From CAYIGN01 sp964363055 (GTDB lineage Bacteria; Patescibacteriota; Minisyncoccia; Sungbacterales; HO2-52-23): a stretch of 23,428 nt of DNA. The notes beneath the pieces are model-generated. The model did not search any database. It saw nothing but the letters and a program-made list of their open reading frames with translations, and had not been told where the DNA came from. Made by a program: the position numbers and the translations under genes. How positions within the stretch are numbered: the stretch's first letter is position 1; every line of letters starts with the position of its first letter. The stretch is taken from the NCBI GenBank assembly GCA_964363055.1, contig CAYIGN010000001.1, positions 1 through 23,428 of the forward strand. Reading direction: 5' to 3'. Shown piece after piece: positions 1 through 6,801 of this stretch.

Positions 1-33
1 AAGAAAAATATATTTGTGGCGGATGATACCCAT
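1..33 (-). CDS. secF: SecF N-terminus (partial, runs off window)
   Basis: Only 11 codons are visible, reading MGIIRHKYIFL, which resembles the short basic start of SecF just before its first membrane helix. An in-frame TGA lies five codons upstream, so the ATG at 31-33 is the only sensible start. SecF is the usual partner of SecD in the SecDF complex, which uses the proton gradient to help pull secreted proteins out of the SecYEG channel. It lies directly downstream of secD on the same strand, where secF is expected. The 123-nt spacer between them is AT-rich and holds no convincing gene. The assignment rests mainly on position and is an inference. Confidence 0.6.
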   Translation of the reverse strand, partial: MGIIRHKYIFL

Positions 34-156
34 AAACCGTAATTCTCAAATCAGAATCCCGAAAAAATGTCCAATGCCTTGAATGCCCAAGAGGTATCGG
101 ATGGTTTTTGGAGATTTTTTCTGAATTCGGAATTGGTTATCGGTCATTGCAAAGAT

Positions 157-1509
157 CTATCTTGCCAGGCCGCTCAAAAACAGTACCCGTACTTTTCCGA
201 GCCGCGGAGTCATCACCCCAACCAGAAGAGTCCGGGTAATACTGATTGCCGAGAGCATCGAAACCAATATCCCGATCCCCAACGTCAGGGCAAAGCCCTG
301 TACCACGCTCGTCCCCAGCCAGTAAAGTATTGCCGAGGTGATCAAACTCGAAACATTGGAATCGCGGATTGAGGTCCAAGCCCGGCCAAATCCCTCATGG
401 ACGGCCTCCTCAAGCGTCTTGCCTGCTTTCAACTCTTCTTTCATCCGCTCAAAGATCAAAATATTCGCATCCACTGCCATGCCGATTGAAAGAATAAATC
501 CCGCCATTCCTGCTGCGGTCAGCGTCACTGGAATCAATTTAAAAATTGCCAGTACCGCCGCGGCATAAAGGAACAGTGCGGCAACCGAGAGGACTCCTGG
601 CAGCCGATACCACATAATCATAAAACCAGCAACCGCTAGAAACCCGAATGTTCCGGCAGATAGAGTCCGCTCGAGGGACTCACGGCCAAGGGACGCCCCC
701 ACTGACTGCTGGACAATCAAGGTGATCGGGACTGGCAAGGCGCCGGCGTTCAACCGGCCGGCCAGCTCCTTGGCTTGCTCCGGCGTAAAATTGCCCGAGA
801 TCTGGGCCTTGCCCGTGCTGATTACTTCACTCACCACCGGCGCCGAGATTGGGGCCCCATCCAGATAAATCGCAAGCTGCTTGCCAACATTCTTTTGGGT
901 GAGTCCGGTAAAAATTTCCGCGCCCTCATCCGTCAGTTCAAGCGACACCTGCGGCTGAGAAGTGGTCGGATCAAAGTCAAGCGCAGCGCGCTTGATGAAA
1001 CGGCCGGTGAGGGGGGTAGGGACAAATTGAATTGTCTCTTCCTGCCCTTCGGTTCTCGGGCCTTCTTCGCGAAACTCGAGGTATGGGGTCTCGCCAATCA
1101 GACGGATCGCCTCTCCGATGTCGCGCACTCCAGCCAGCTCCACCGCCAGCCGCCATTCCTCGCCGGAGCGCTCCACCTGCACCAGCGGCTCGGAGACGCC
1201 GAAAAGATTGACTCTCCGCTCAATCACATCACGAAGGGCTGCCATCGCATCCGTGCGTTCAGCCCCGGCAATAGCCGAAGTATCGGCGCCATAAATTAGG
1301 TGTGTCCCGCCCTGAATATCCAGACCCAGACGAAAGGGAAAGCCGCTCGCAATCAAATCCATAACCCGTAACTCATATCCCGTAACCCGCGCCAGAATCT
1401 GCGGGGCGTCAAAAACGCCCAGCAGAATCCCCACCAACAAAAAACCGGCTGCCAAGAGCCGCGCCGTCCGTGTCCGCAATGTCTTTTTCCCGCCCAATAA
1501 CGCCATCAC
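157..1509 (-). CDS. secD: Protein translocase subunit SecD
   Basis: Membrane component of the Sec auxiliary complex SecDF. The 450-residue protein has an N-terminal membrane helix (about 17-33), the SecD signature LGLDIQGGTHL (61-71), a periplasmic P1 region and a C-terminal block of membrane helices (about 280-430) containing GMAVDANILIFERMKEEL (from 343). That last motif is conserved in SecD/SecF, and its Asp lies in the proton path. The GTG at 1507-1509 is chosen because an AGGG ribosome-binding site lies 7 nt upstream; the next codon is ATG, so a start three bases later is possible. The linker between the first helix and the LGLD motif contains a degenerate heptad repeat. secF appears to follow. 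Family assignment is secure. Confidence 0.96.
   Translation of the reverse strand: MMALLGGKKTLRTRTARLLAAGFLLVGILLGVFDAPQILARVTGYELRVMDLIASGFPFRLGLDIQGGTHLIYGADTSAIAGAERTDAMAALRDVIERRVNLFGVSEPLVQVERSGEEWRLAVELAGVRDIGEAIRLIGETPYLEFREEGPRTEGQEETIQFVPTPLTGRFIKRAALDFDPTTSQPQVSLELTDEGAEIFTGLTQKNVGKQLAIYLDGAPISAPVVSEVISTGKAQISGNFTPEQAKELAGRLNAGALPVPITLIVQQSVGASLGRESLERTLSAGTFGFLAVAGFMIMWYRLPGVLSVAALFLYAAAVLAIFKLIPVTLTAAGMAGFILSIGMAVDANILIFERMKEELKAGKTLEEAVHEGFGRAWTSIRDSNVSSLITSAILYWLGTSVVQGFALTLGIGILVSMLSAISITRTLLVGVMTPRLGKVRVLFLSGLAR
1363..1390. repeat. Degenerate heptad repeat inside secD
   Basis: Four consecutive 7-base units, AACCCGT, AACTCAT, ATCCCGT and AACCCGC, lie in the linker codons between the first membrane helix and the LGLDIQGG motif of SecD. 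On the coding strand they encode part of RVTGYELRVMD. The reading frame is intact. The units resemble heptads elsewhere in the window in period but not in sequence. Confidence 0.6.
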
Positions 1510-1608
1510 GCCGCCACCCTATCATACCAACCGCTTCTCTGCAACAAACTACAATAGGCCGCGCGCATGCAAAAGCCGCTGGCGATCATCAACCGAACGA
1601 AGTGTGAC

Positions 1609-2817
1609 TCAAAGTATAACGGACGCCAGGTCTTTTGGAAAATTGATGAGATTTTGGCAAGACATTTTTTGCACTACTACCGTATCTTCAATCCTGATAC
1701 CTCCAGCCGGCACCATGCCGCGCCCGGTGCACCGGGTATAGCCATAGTAAAGCCCCGGCTCCACGGTTACTACATTTCCGGCTTCCAGCTTGCAGCTTTT
1801 TGCGCCCAGCGACGGCGGCTCATGGATGTCTATGCCGACGCCATGGCCCAAACCATGAATAAACCCCCGCACTGAATCGCGCGCTCGGCTTCGCGCCCGA
1901 CTCCTTTTTCGCGCGATCGGTGTAGGGGTAAACCCTTCGGGTGAGCCGGCGCTCAGCCGTGTGGGATAGCCGTGTGATTCAAAAAATTTCAGCGTATCGC
2001 GGTAGAGTCGCGAAGCATCCACGCCGGCCTTGATTCTCGCAATCGCCCGTTCCTGAGCGTGACGCACGGCCTCGTACATTCGCCCGTATTCTTTTGATGG
2101 CTCACTCTTGAAAACAGTCCGTGTCATGTCGCCGTAATAATGAGTCCGGAGCGAGACCGGAAAGATATCAATTACTATCGGCGAGCGGGCGATGAGCAGG
2201 CCCGAACCGACTGCATGCGGATCAGCGCTTTGGCGGCCGGATGAAACGATGGTATTGATACCAAGATACCCGTCGGCATAAAGCAGATCATCAATAATCC
2301 TTCTCAATGCTTGGGAGGTAACAGCGCGTTTCCCATCATAGATATGCCTGCCGCGGATTCGGCTGCTCTGCAGAAACTCCATCGCCTTTTTGAGCGCGGC
2401 GCAGGCCGCTTCCTGCGCCGCGCGAATCTCTCCAATTTCCCAGCGTGTTTTACGTAAACGCTCAGGATAAAACGGCGGATCTTTCACGACTATCCTCAAC
2501 TCCTCCCCTATGGTCTTCGCAAGACCATAGGGGAAATCGCGCGGTAAGACAACTTCGCCTACCCCATTCTTTTTGAGAAATCGGAGGACATCCTGAATCC
2601 CATGATGATTGGATACTACATAATCCGCACTCGCTTCATGCCGCGCGCGTCCGAATTCCAGCGCAGAAACGAAGAGCGTCCTGACTTTGTTGATCTCAAC
2701 CAAGAACACCGGATCCGGTACCCGGAACCCGGTCCGCCACAAGATGTCGCTTGAAAACTGCGACGCGCCCAAATCCGTCGCACCGTAGAGTAACTTTGCG
2801 CCTCCCATAAGATGCAT
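1609..2817 (-). CDS. M24-family metallopeptidase (Xaa-Pro aminopeptidase-like)
   Basis: Predicted cytoplasmic dinuclear-metal peptidase of the pita-bread fold, which removes N-terminal residues next to proline or a related substrate. Residues 1-125 form a creatinase-type N-terminal domain and the rest is the M24 catalytic domain. All five metal ligands are present: Asp217 (VIDIFPV), Asp230 (YYGDMTR), His325 (GLGHGVGIDIHEPP), Glu353 (VTVEPGLYY) and Glu377 (GGIRIEDT). A basic insert with SRARSRAR (about 297-314) precedes the GLGHG motif and looks unusual. ATG 2817 is one of several possible starts (TTG 2820, ATG 2808); none has a clear ribosome-binding site. Two perfect hairpins lie inside the coding region. 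Methionine aminopeptidase is less likely because of the N-terminal domain. Confidence 0.9.
   Translation of the reverse strand: MHLMGGAKLLYGATDLGASQFSSDILWRTGFRVPDPVFLVEINKVRTLFVSALEFGRARHEASADYVVSNHHGIQDVLRFLKKNGVGEVVLPRDFPYGLAKTIGEELRIVVKDPPFYPERLRKTRWEIGEIRAAQEAACAALKKAMEFLQSSRIRGRHIYDGKRAVTSQALRRIIDDLLYADGYLGINTIVSSGRQSADPHAVGSGLLIARSPIVIDIFPVSLRTHYYGDMTRTVFKSEPSKEYGRMYEAVRHAQERAIARIKAGVDASRLYRDTLKFFESHGYPTRLSAGSPEGFTPTPIARKRSRARSRARDSVRGFIHGLGHGVGIDIHEPPSLGAKSCKLEAGNVVTVEPGLYYGYTRCTGRGMVPAGGIRIEDTVVVQKMSCQNLINFPKDLASVIL
2394..2423. repeat. 12-bp perfect hairpin inside M24 peptidase gene
   Basis: GCGCGGCGCAGG (2394-2405) is the exact reverse complement of 2412-2423, with a 6-nt loop. It encodes part of AAQEAACAALKK on the gene strand, an alanine-rich helix, so codon bias toward GCG/GCC may partly explain it. 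Confidence 0.6.
2504..2534. repeat. 14-bp perfect hairpin with 3-nt loop inside M24 peptidase gene
   Basis: TCCCCTATGGTCTT (2504-2517) pairs perfectly with 2521-2534 around a CGC loop. It encodes FPYGLAKTIGE, which fits the family's usual sequence, so the hairpin coexists with a conserved protein segment. Confidence 0.75.
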
Positions 2818-2845
2818 CAATGATATAGAGCAATAATCAATCCGA

Positions 2846-2889
2846 CAAATCGTACACTTAACCGCGATCGCGGTTAAGTGTACGATTTG
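2846..2889. repeat. 44-nt perfect palindrome (REP-like element, copy 1)
   Basis: The left arm 2846-2867 (containing CGTACACTTAACCGCGA) is the exact reverse complement of 2868-2889, with no loop. It shares an 18-nt arm, TCGCGGWTAAGTGTACGA, with the inverted repeat at 5768-5829 (17 of 18 identical). A repeated extragenic palindrome or a remnant of a small mobile element fits best. It lies about 30 nt upstream of the M24 peptidase start. Confidence 0.85.
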
Positions 2890-2913
2890 ATTTCAGATCT
2901 GATGCCAAAAACA

Positions 2914-2945
2914 GCATAAAATCCCGACTGAACGGGATTCTATGC
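2914..2945. other. Imperfect hairpin in spacer
   Basis: GCATA plus AATCCCG pairs with CGGGATT plus TATGC around a 6-nt loop: 12 pairs and one A/C mismatch. Read on the minus strand it is followed shortly by TGTTTTTGG, so it could act as a weak terminator or attenuator for minus-strand transcription entering the M24 gene. No minus-strand gene lies immediately upstream of it. Confidence 0.45.
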
Positions 2946-2959
2946 CGGACAAATTGGAG

Positions 2960-2978
2960 TCCCGACATTGCGTCGGGA
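2960..2978. other. Short perfect hairpin in spacer
   Basis: TCCCGAC (2960-2966) pairs with GTCGGGA (2972-2978) around a 5-nt loop. No T-run follows on either strand, so its function is unclear. Confidence 0.45.
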
Positions 2979-3096
2979 AACACTCACTAAACTATTCGTA
3001 GCAGAAAGCCATCTAAAAGTCAAGCGGATTTATGCACAACAAGCCAACGCTTAATCTCTCTGATCGTAGGTGGAAGTTGCATACGTATTCAACCTA

Positions 3097-3118
3097 TAAC
3101 AGTCAGCTAACAGTCAGC
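3097..3118. repeat. Two tandem copies of TAACAGTCAGC
   Basis: Two exact adjacent 11-nt copies lie 118 nt upstream of the glycosyltransferase start. The period of 11 suits two protein-binding sites on the same face of the helix. It could equally be a chance or replication-slippage duplication. Confidence 0.6.
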
Positions 3119-3193
3119 ACAAAATAAAAAGCGGGGCCTGATCGCCTTCATACCCCAGCGGCCTCAAACAGTATAGCTCCAAGGTACCACAAG

Positions 3194-3227
3194 GTATAAA
3201 ACGCCCAATAATCCTCGGGCGTTATAC
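3194..3227 (+). promoter_or_regulatory. Leader hairpin just upstream of glycosyltransferase start
   Basis: AACGCCC (3200-3206) pairs with GGGCGTT (3217-3223), extended by GTAT/ATAC after a two-base bulge, giving 11 pairs ending 8 nt before the ATG. The gene lacks a ribosome-binding site, so a hairpin this close to the start could affect initiation. This is inference only. Confidence 0.4.
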
Positions 3228-3235
3228 GATTCAGT

Positions 3236-4408
3236 ATGGATCATCGAAAGAAGGTAATCTATGTAGTTACAAAATCTAACTGGGGAGGAGCGCAGCAGTA
3301 CGTGTATGATCTTGTAACCAATCTTCCCAGAGAGAGATTCGAGCCGCTGGTTGCAGGAGGGGGCAATGGCCTCCTTTTTGAAAAACTGCGTGATGCCGGA
3401 ATTCGCACGATCTCCATCCCGGGACTGCAGCGCGATGTAAGTATGTGGCGTGAGATAACCGCCGCATGGCATTTGGTGCGGATTTTTATCCGTGAGCGGC
3501 CTAGCGTCATACACCTGAATAGCTCAAAGGCCGCGGCTCTCGGCGCAGCCGCTGCTTTCATCTACAAAACCCTATACCCTAAACCCTATACCCTAAACCC
3601 TAAAGTCGTCTTCACCGTCCACGGCTGGGGCTTCCACGAGGATCGGTCATTGGTGCAATGCACGCTGATTTTTATTGCAAGCTGGCTGACGTGTTTACTC
3701 TGCGATCGGGTTATTCTCATCAACCGCGCGGATTATGCCGCGGCCGAGCGATTCATCCCCAAGCGCAAACTCGCTCTCATCGCTCATGGTCTTACTCCAA
3801 TCTCTTTCTTGCCGCGCCGGGAAGCCCGCGCGCTCTTTGCCCAAAAACTCGGCCGGCCGATTCCACACGATACTATTCTCATCGGTACGATTGCCGAACT
3901 CACCAAAAATAAAGGCGTTTCCTATTTAATCGAGTCCGTCCGCAATCTGCAATCTGCAACCTGCAATCTGCAAACTATCATAATCGGCGAAGGAGAAAAT
4001 CGCGCCGAACTGGAAAAACAAATCGATGCCCACGCTCTACATAATAAGGTCTGCCTCATCGGATTCATCCCTGACGCCAGCCGCTATCTCAAAGGTTTTG
4101 ATACTTTTGCGCTTCCTTCCATAAAAGAAGGTCTGCCGTATGCGCTGATGCAAGCAATGGCTGCCGGACTTCCCGTGGTTGCCGCGCGAGTCGGCGGCAT
4201 TCCGGATCTTATCACCGACCGAGAGGACGGTCTGATTGTTCCACCCAAAGATCCAGCTCAGCTCACCGCGGCGCTTGAGGCACTCTGCTCCTCGCCTCTG
4301 AGGCGGGAAATCGGCGCACGGGCGCGTCAGAAAATCAAGACAAAATTTCCCTTCTGTGCTATGATCGAAAATACCATCGCAATCTATGATCTCAAGACGC
4401 ATAAGTAA
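3236..4408 (+). CDS. GT4-family glycosyltransferase
   Basis: Predicted GT-B retaining glycosyltransferase that transfers a nucleotide sugar to a growing lipid-linked glycan at the inner face of the membrane. The N-terminal domain opens with VIYVVTKSNWGGAQQYVYDL, typical of GT4 acceptor domains, and the C-terminal half has the donor-site block EGLPYALMQAMAAGLPVVA (from Glu298) followed by VGGIPDLI. The second glutamate of the EX7E motif is Gln306 here. Two heptad tracts lie in the coding region and add the peptides TLYPKPYTLNPK and NLQSATCNLQ without breaking the frame. The end overlaps the following sugar-phosphate transferase by 23 nt, so the two are probably co-translated. The sugar specificity cannot be read. 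Confidence 0.93.
   Translation: MDHRKKVIYVVTKSNWGGAQQYVYDLVTNLPRERFEPLVAGGGNGLLFEKLRDAGIRTISIPGLQRDVSMWREITAAWHLVRIFIRERPSVIHLNSSKAAALGAAAAFIYKTLYPKPYTLNPKVVFTVHGWGFHEDRSLVQCTLIFIASWLTCLLCDRVILINRADYAAAERFIPKRKLALIAHGLTPISFLPRREARALFAQKLGRPIPHDTILIGTIAELTKNKGVSYLIESVRNLQSATCNLQTIIIGEGENRAELEKQIDAHALHNKVCLIGFIPDASRYLKGFDTFALPSIKEGLPYALMQAMAAGLPVVAARVGGIPDLITDREDGLIVPPKDPAQLTAALEALCSSPLRREIGARARQKIKTKFPFCAMIENTIAIYDLKTHK
3569..3603. repeat. Five telomere-like heptads (ACCCTAA/ACCCTAT) inside GT4 gene
   Basis: Five contiguous 7-mers alternate ACCCTAT and ACCCTAA with no interruption. They encode TLYPKPYTLNPK between the acceptor-domain helix and the conserved VVFTVHGWG strand. Homologues normally have only a short loop here, which suggests insertion or expansion. 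Confidence 0.9.
3942..3976. repeat. Five GCAATCT-type heptads inside GT4 gene
   Basis: The units are GCAATCT twice, GCAACCT, GCAATCT and GCAAACT. They encode NLQSATCNLQT before the conserved IIIGEGENR strand of the donor domain. The frame is intact, and the tract lies at a natural surface loop of GT-B enzymes. Confidence 0.9.
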
Positions 4409-5759
4409 AAAGATACTCCTCGTCCTCTTGGGGGATCTAGTGCTCCTCTATACGGTTCTGTGGGCAGTGCTCAGAATACGCTATCACGGTCAAGGCAGAG
4501 AATTCCTGTTTGAGGCCCACCTCGTCCCCTTTTCCATCGTCTTTCTCCTGTGGCTCGCACTCCTTGGCGCATTCGGCATGTATGAATTGCGCCTGATGAA
4601 AAACGGCCGCATTTTTCTTCTGCGCCTCTTGCGGGTCATGGCGTTAAACACTGCACTCGCCATAATCATATTCTATCTCTTCCCATTTGAGATTGAGCCG
4701 CGCCGCAATCTTTTCATTATTGCTCTTTTGGCGACCACATTTATATTCGGATGGCGGTACCTGCTCAATCTTATTCTGCCCCGCGCGCCGGCTACCCGAG
4801 TCGCGTTTCTTGGCATCACCGCCGAGACCGTGGCACTCATTGATTGGCTGCTGGCACATCGGCAGCTGGGGTATAGACCCGTGGCTCTCGTCTCCAACGG
4901 CGAATCAATGCCCTCTTCCCTCCCGGCCCTTACTCATTTCTCTCTCAAGGAGCGGCATTTTCCCCATATTGTCCGCGATACCAAAACGGAACTCGCGGTA
5001 ATCTCGCCGGAGATGAAAGAGAATAAAACCGTGGTCAAGGCGCTGTTTGCCGCAATCCCGCAGGGAATTTCCATGATTGACTTTCCGGCTTTCCATGAGA
5101 TGCTGACCGGCAAAATACCCCTCTCGCTCATTGAAGAGGCCTGGTTTCTGGAGAATCTAATCGGCATCAAAAATCGCTCTTATGAATTTACCAAGCGCCT
5201 GATTGACACTTTCCTTTCTTTAATCTTCGGGATTATTGGTATACTCACCTTTCCATTAGTCGCAGCCGCCATCCGCTTGGATTCTCCAGGGCCGATATTT
5301 TTCAGACAAAAGCGGGTAGGCCGACTCGGACACGAATTTATATTGATAAAATACCGCTCCATGATAGAAGGTGCCCAATCTATGAGCGGTCTCAAAAATG
5401 ACGGCGAGGACCCGCGCATCACTCGGGTGGGGGCGTGGCTGCGCCGTTCCTACATCGACGAAATCCCGCAGATCATCAATATTCTGAAAGGCGAGATGTC
5501 GTTTGTCGGGCCAAGGCCGGAGCGCCCGAAATTTATCGCCCAACTTAAGCAAAGAATCCCTTTTTACGAGATGCGCCTTTTGGTGCCGCCCGGCATCACT
5601 GGCTGGGCGCAGATCCACATGGAAAACGACGCCTCGGTCGAGGACTCGCCGGAAAAAATGCAGTACGATTTATATTACGTGAAGAACCGCTCGCTCCTGC
5701 TGGATTTCTTAATCACGCTCCGGACGCTTTTTATAATTCTCCGCCGCGAAGGGAGATGA
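4386..5759 (+). CDS. Polyprenyl-phosphate sugar-1-phosphate transferase (WbaP/WcaJ-type)
   Basis: Membrane enzyme that starts glycan assembly by moving a sugar-1-phosphate from a nucleotide sugar onto undecaprenyl phosphate. The N-terminal 120 residues contain about four membrane helices, and residues 130-250 form a Rossmann-like cytoplasmic domain. The C-terminal bacterial sugar transferase domain (from about 265) shows KRLIDTFLSL, SPGPIFFRQKRVG, IKYRSM, RRSYIDEIPQ and GEMSFVGPRPERP, the hallmark motifs. The 457-residue length is normal for this type. It overlaps the upstream GT4 gene by 23 nt. The palindrome at 5768-5829 begins 9 nt after its stop. The sugar could be galactose, glucose or an acetamido sugar. 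Confidence 0.95.
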   Translation: MISRRISKKILLVLLGDLVLLYTVLWAVLRIRYHGQGREFLFEAHLVPFSIVFLLWLALLGAFGMYELRLMKNGRIFLLRLLRVMALNTALAIIIFYLFPFEIEPRRNLFIIALLATTFIFGWRYLLNLILPRAPATRVAFLGITAETVALIDWLLAHRQLGYRPVALVSNGESMPSSLPALTHFSLKERHFPHIVRDTKTELAVISPEMKENKTVVKALFAAIPQGISMIDFPAFHEMLTGKIPLSLIEEAWFLENLIGIKNRSYEFTKRLIDTFLSLIFGIIGILTFPLVAAAIRLDSPGPIFFRQKRVGRLGHEFILIKYRSMIEGAQSMSGLKNDGEDPRITRVGAWLRRSYIDEIPQIINILKGEMSFVGPRPERPKFIAQLKQRIPFYEMRLLVPPGITGWAQIHMENDASVEDSPEKMQYDLYYVKNRSLLLDFLITLRTLFIILRREGR

Positions 5760-5767
5760 AAAATCAG

Positions 5768-5829
5768 CACTTATCCGCGACCGCTGGTATATGCTATTTT
5801 TCACACTTATCAGCGGTCGCGGATAAGTG
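5768..5829. repeat. 19-bp inverted repeat (REP-like element, copy 2)
   Basis: The left arm CACTTATCCGCGACCGCTG (5768-5786) is the exact reverse complement of 5811-5829, around a 24-nt spacer. Its right arm continues into GTACGA and matches the 44-nt palindrome at 2846-2889 in 17 of 18 positions. On the minus strand the stem is followed by GCTGATTTTTC, so it may terminate minus-strand transcription. On the plus strand no T-run follows, so it is not a normal terminator for the upstream gene. Confidence 0.8.
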
Positions 5830-5912
5830 TACGAACCGAGGAAACAGAGGGCTGCAGTTTACTTAGAACTTTGGGGTTGGAAGAGGCAGGGAGTTATGTT
5901 ACGATTGGGGCA

Positions 5913-6245
5913 ATGCGCCTCACGCCCGACAAGAAACTTCACTCCCGCGAGCACGTGCTGGCCGACGACCTTTCGGGCCTGATGCGGGAGCCGAAGAGAT
6001 TTGCCGCCTACCTTGGTATCGCTAAACTGTATTACGAAACGGACCTGCGGGCTCTGGCGCGGCGAGTCCTTGAAAAAGAAGGTCTGCCCGCGGAGGCCCG
6101 CGGGAAATATTTTTTCGCCGCTTTGCGTGGTCTTACCAAAAGACCGGGGGTGAAATTCAAACGCCGAAAGCAGAGGTCCAAACGTAAGAGAAGAAAAATC
6201 AATGCCCGAAATAAAACCCCATCCGATCGTAAAAGAGCCGGATAA
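5913..6245 (+). CDS. Unknown small basic protein upstream of def
   Basis: I do not recognise this 110-residue protein. The first two thirds form predicted helices (GIAKLYYETDLRALARRVLEKE), and the last 35 residues are strongly basic with KRRKQRSKRKRRK, so it may bind nucleic acid or ribosomes. ATG 5913 is chosen because GATTGGGGCA precedes it; an upstream TTG at 5871 in the same frame is less likely. The 3' end overlaps the deformylase gene by 44 nt in another frame, so coupling between the two is likely. Function cannot be stated. Confidence 0.65.
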   Translation: MRLTPDKKLHSREHVLADDLSGLMREPKRFAAYLGIAKLYYETDLRALARRVLEKEGLPAEARGKYFFAALRGLTKRPGVKFKRRKQRSKRKRRKINARNKTPSDRKRAG

Positions 6246-6801
6246 TGTCCTCCGCAAAAAAGCGGCCGCCGTTCTAATCCGCGATATTTCCGCACCCAAA
6301 ATCCAGGGGCTGATCGCGGCGATGAAAGCGGCGCTCGCATCCACTCCGGATGGCGTGGGCCTGGCGGCACCCCAGATCGGAAAGTCGCTGCGGATTTTTA
6401 TTGTATCCGAGGAAGCCGAGGAAATTGATCGCGCCGAAAAACAGGGTTGGGAGCGGCAACCGAAAGAAAACCCGGCCGAGAAAAATGAGAAGCCGTATCA
6501 AAAACGGGAATGGAGATATTATGTATTTATTAACCCGGTTGTCAAAAATTTCTCCCGCCGCAAGTCGGACGGCCCAGAGGGCTGCCTCTCGGTGCCGGGG
6601 AAATTCGGGCTGACCAAACGGTATCAGAAGATTACGGTTGAAGCGTATGACGAGGCCGGCAAAAAATTCACCCGCGGGGCTTCGCGCTTTTTCGCGCGTG
6701 TCCTGCAGCACGAATTGGATCATCTGGAGGGGACGCTTTTTATAGATAAAGTTAAAGGATTATTCCCGGCAACGGAACAAAACGCGCCCACATCCTTATA
6801 G
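6202..6801 (+). CDS. def: Peptide deformylase
   Basis: Metalloenzyme that removes the formyl group from the N-terminal methionine of new proteins. All three motifs are present: GVGLAAPQIG (51-60), EGCLSVPG with metal ligand Cys128, and QHELDHLEG with ligands His170 and His174 and catalytic Glu171. The protein has 199 residues against about 170 for the E. coli enzyme. The extra length is a charged insert (about 71-106) between motifs I and II plus a short tail. Its ribosome-binding site (AGAGAAG) lies inside the upstream small gene, which it overlaps by 44 nt. It cooperates with Fmt, encoded about 450 nt downstream. Assignment is secure. Confidence 0.97.
   Translation: MPEIKPHPIVKEPDNVLRKKAAAVLIRDISAPKIQGLIAAMKAALASTPDGVGLAAPQIGKSLRIFIVSEEAEEIDRAEKQGWERQPKENPAEKNEKPYQKREWRYYVFINPVVKNFSRRKSDGPEGCLSVPGKFGLTKRYQKITVEAYDEAGKKFTRGASRFFARVLQHELDHLEGTLFIDKVKGLFPATEQNAPTSL

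Larger units (their letters stand above)
2818..3235. other. Gene-free spacer rich in palindromes
   Basis: This 418-nt divergent spacer lies between the M24 peptidase and the glycosyltransferase. I see no gene or recognisable structural RNA. It holds a 44-nt palindrome (2846-2889), two hairpins (2914-2945 and 2960-2978), an 18-nt imperfect palindrome centred on TACGTA (3076-3093), an 11-nt direct repeat (3097-3118) and a hairpin next to the glycosyltransferase start (3194-3227). Promoters for both flanking genes should lie here, but no hexamer pair stands out. Confidence 0.7.

Noticed and set aside
46..147. A 33-codon minus-strand open frame between secD and secF, with ATG at 147
   Set aside because: It fills an AT-rich, repetitive spacer, has no ribosome-binding site and reads like translated repeat (GIQGIGHFFGI).
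775..1299. A 174-codon plus-strand open frame
   Set aside because: It lies fully inside secD on the opposite strand and has no recognisable protein features.
2846..2889. CRISPR repeat
   Set aside because: No regularly spaced copies or cas genes; the two related copies are 2.9 kb apart.
3076..3093. Imperfect 18-nt palindrome centred on TACGTA as an operator
   Set aside because: It has one mismatched pair and no second copy or associated regulator in the window, so it is only mentioned in the spacer entry.
2818..3235. Structural RNA (tRNA, SRP RNA, tmRNA) in the long spacer
   Set aside because: The hairpins do not fit a cloverleaf, no T-loop consensus such as GGTTCGA is present, and no known RNA motif was found.
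3569..3603. True telomere or linear replicon end
   Set aside because: The array is short, internal to a gene and flanked by normal coding sequence on both sides.
5859..6344. A 161-codon minus-strand open frame
   Set aside because: It is antisense to the small basic gene and the start of def, both better supported.
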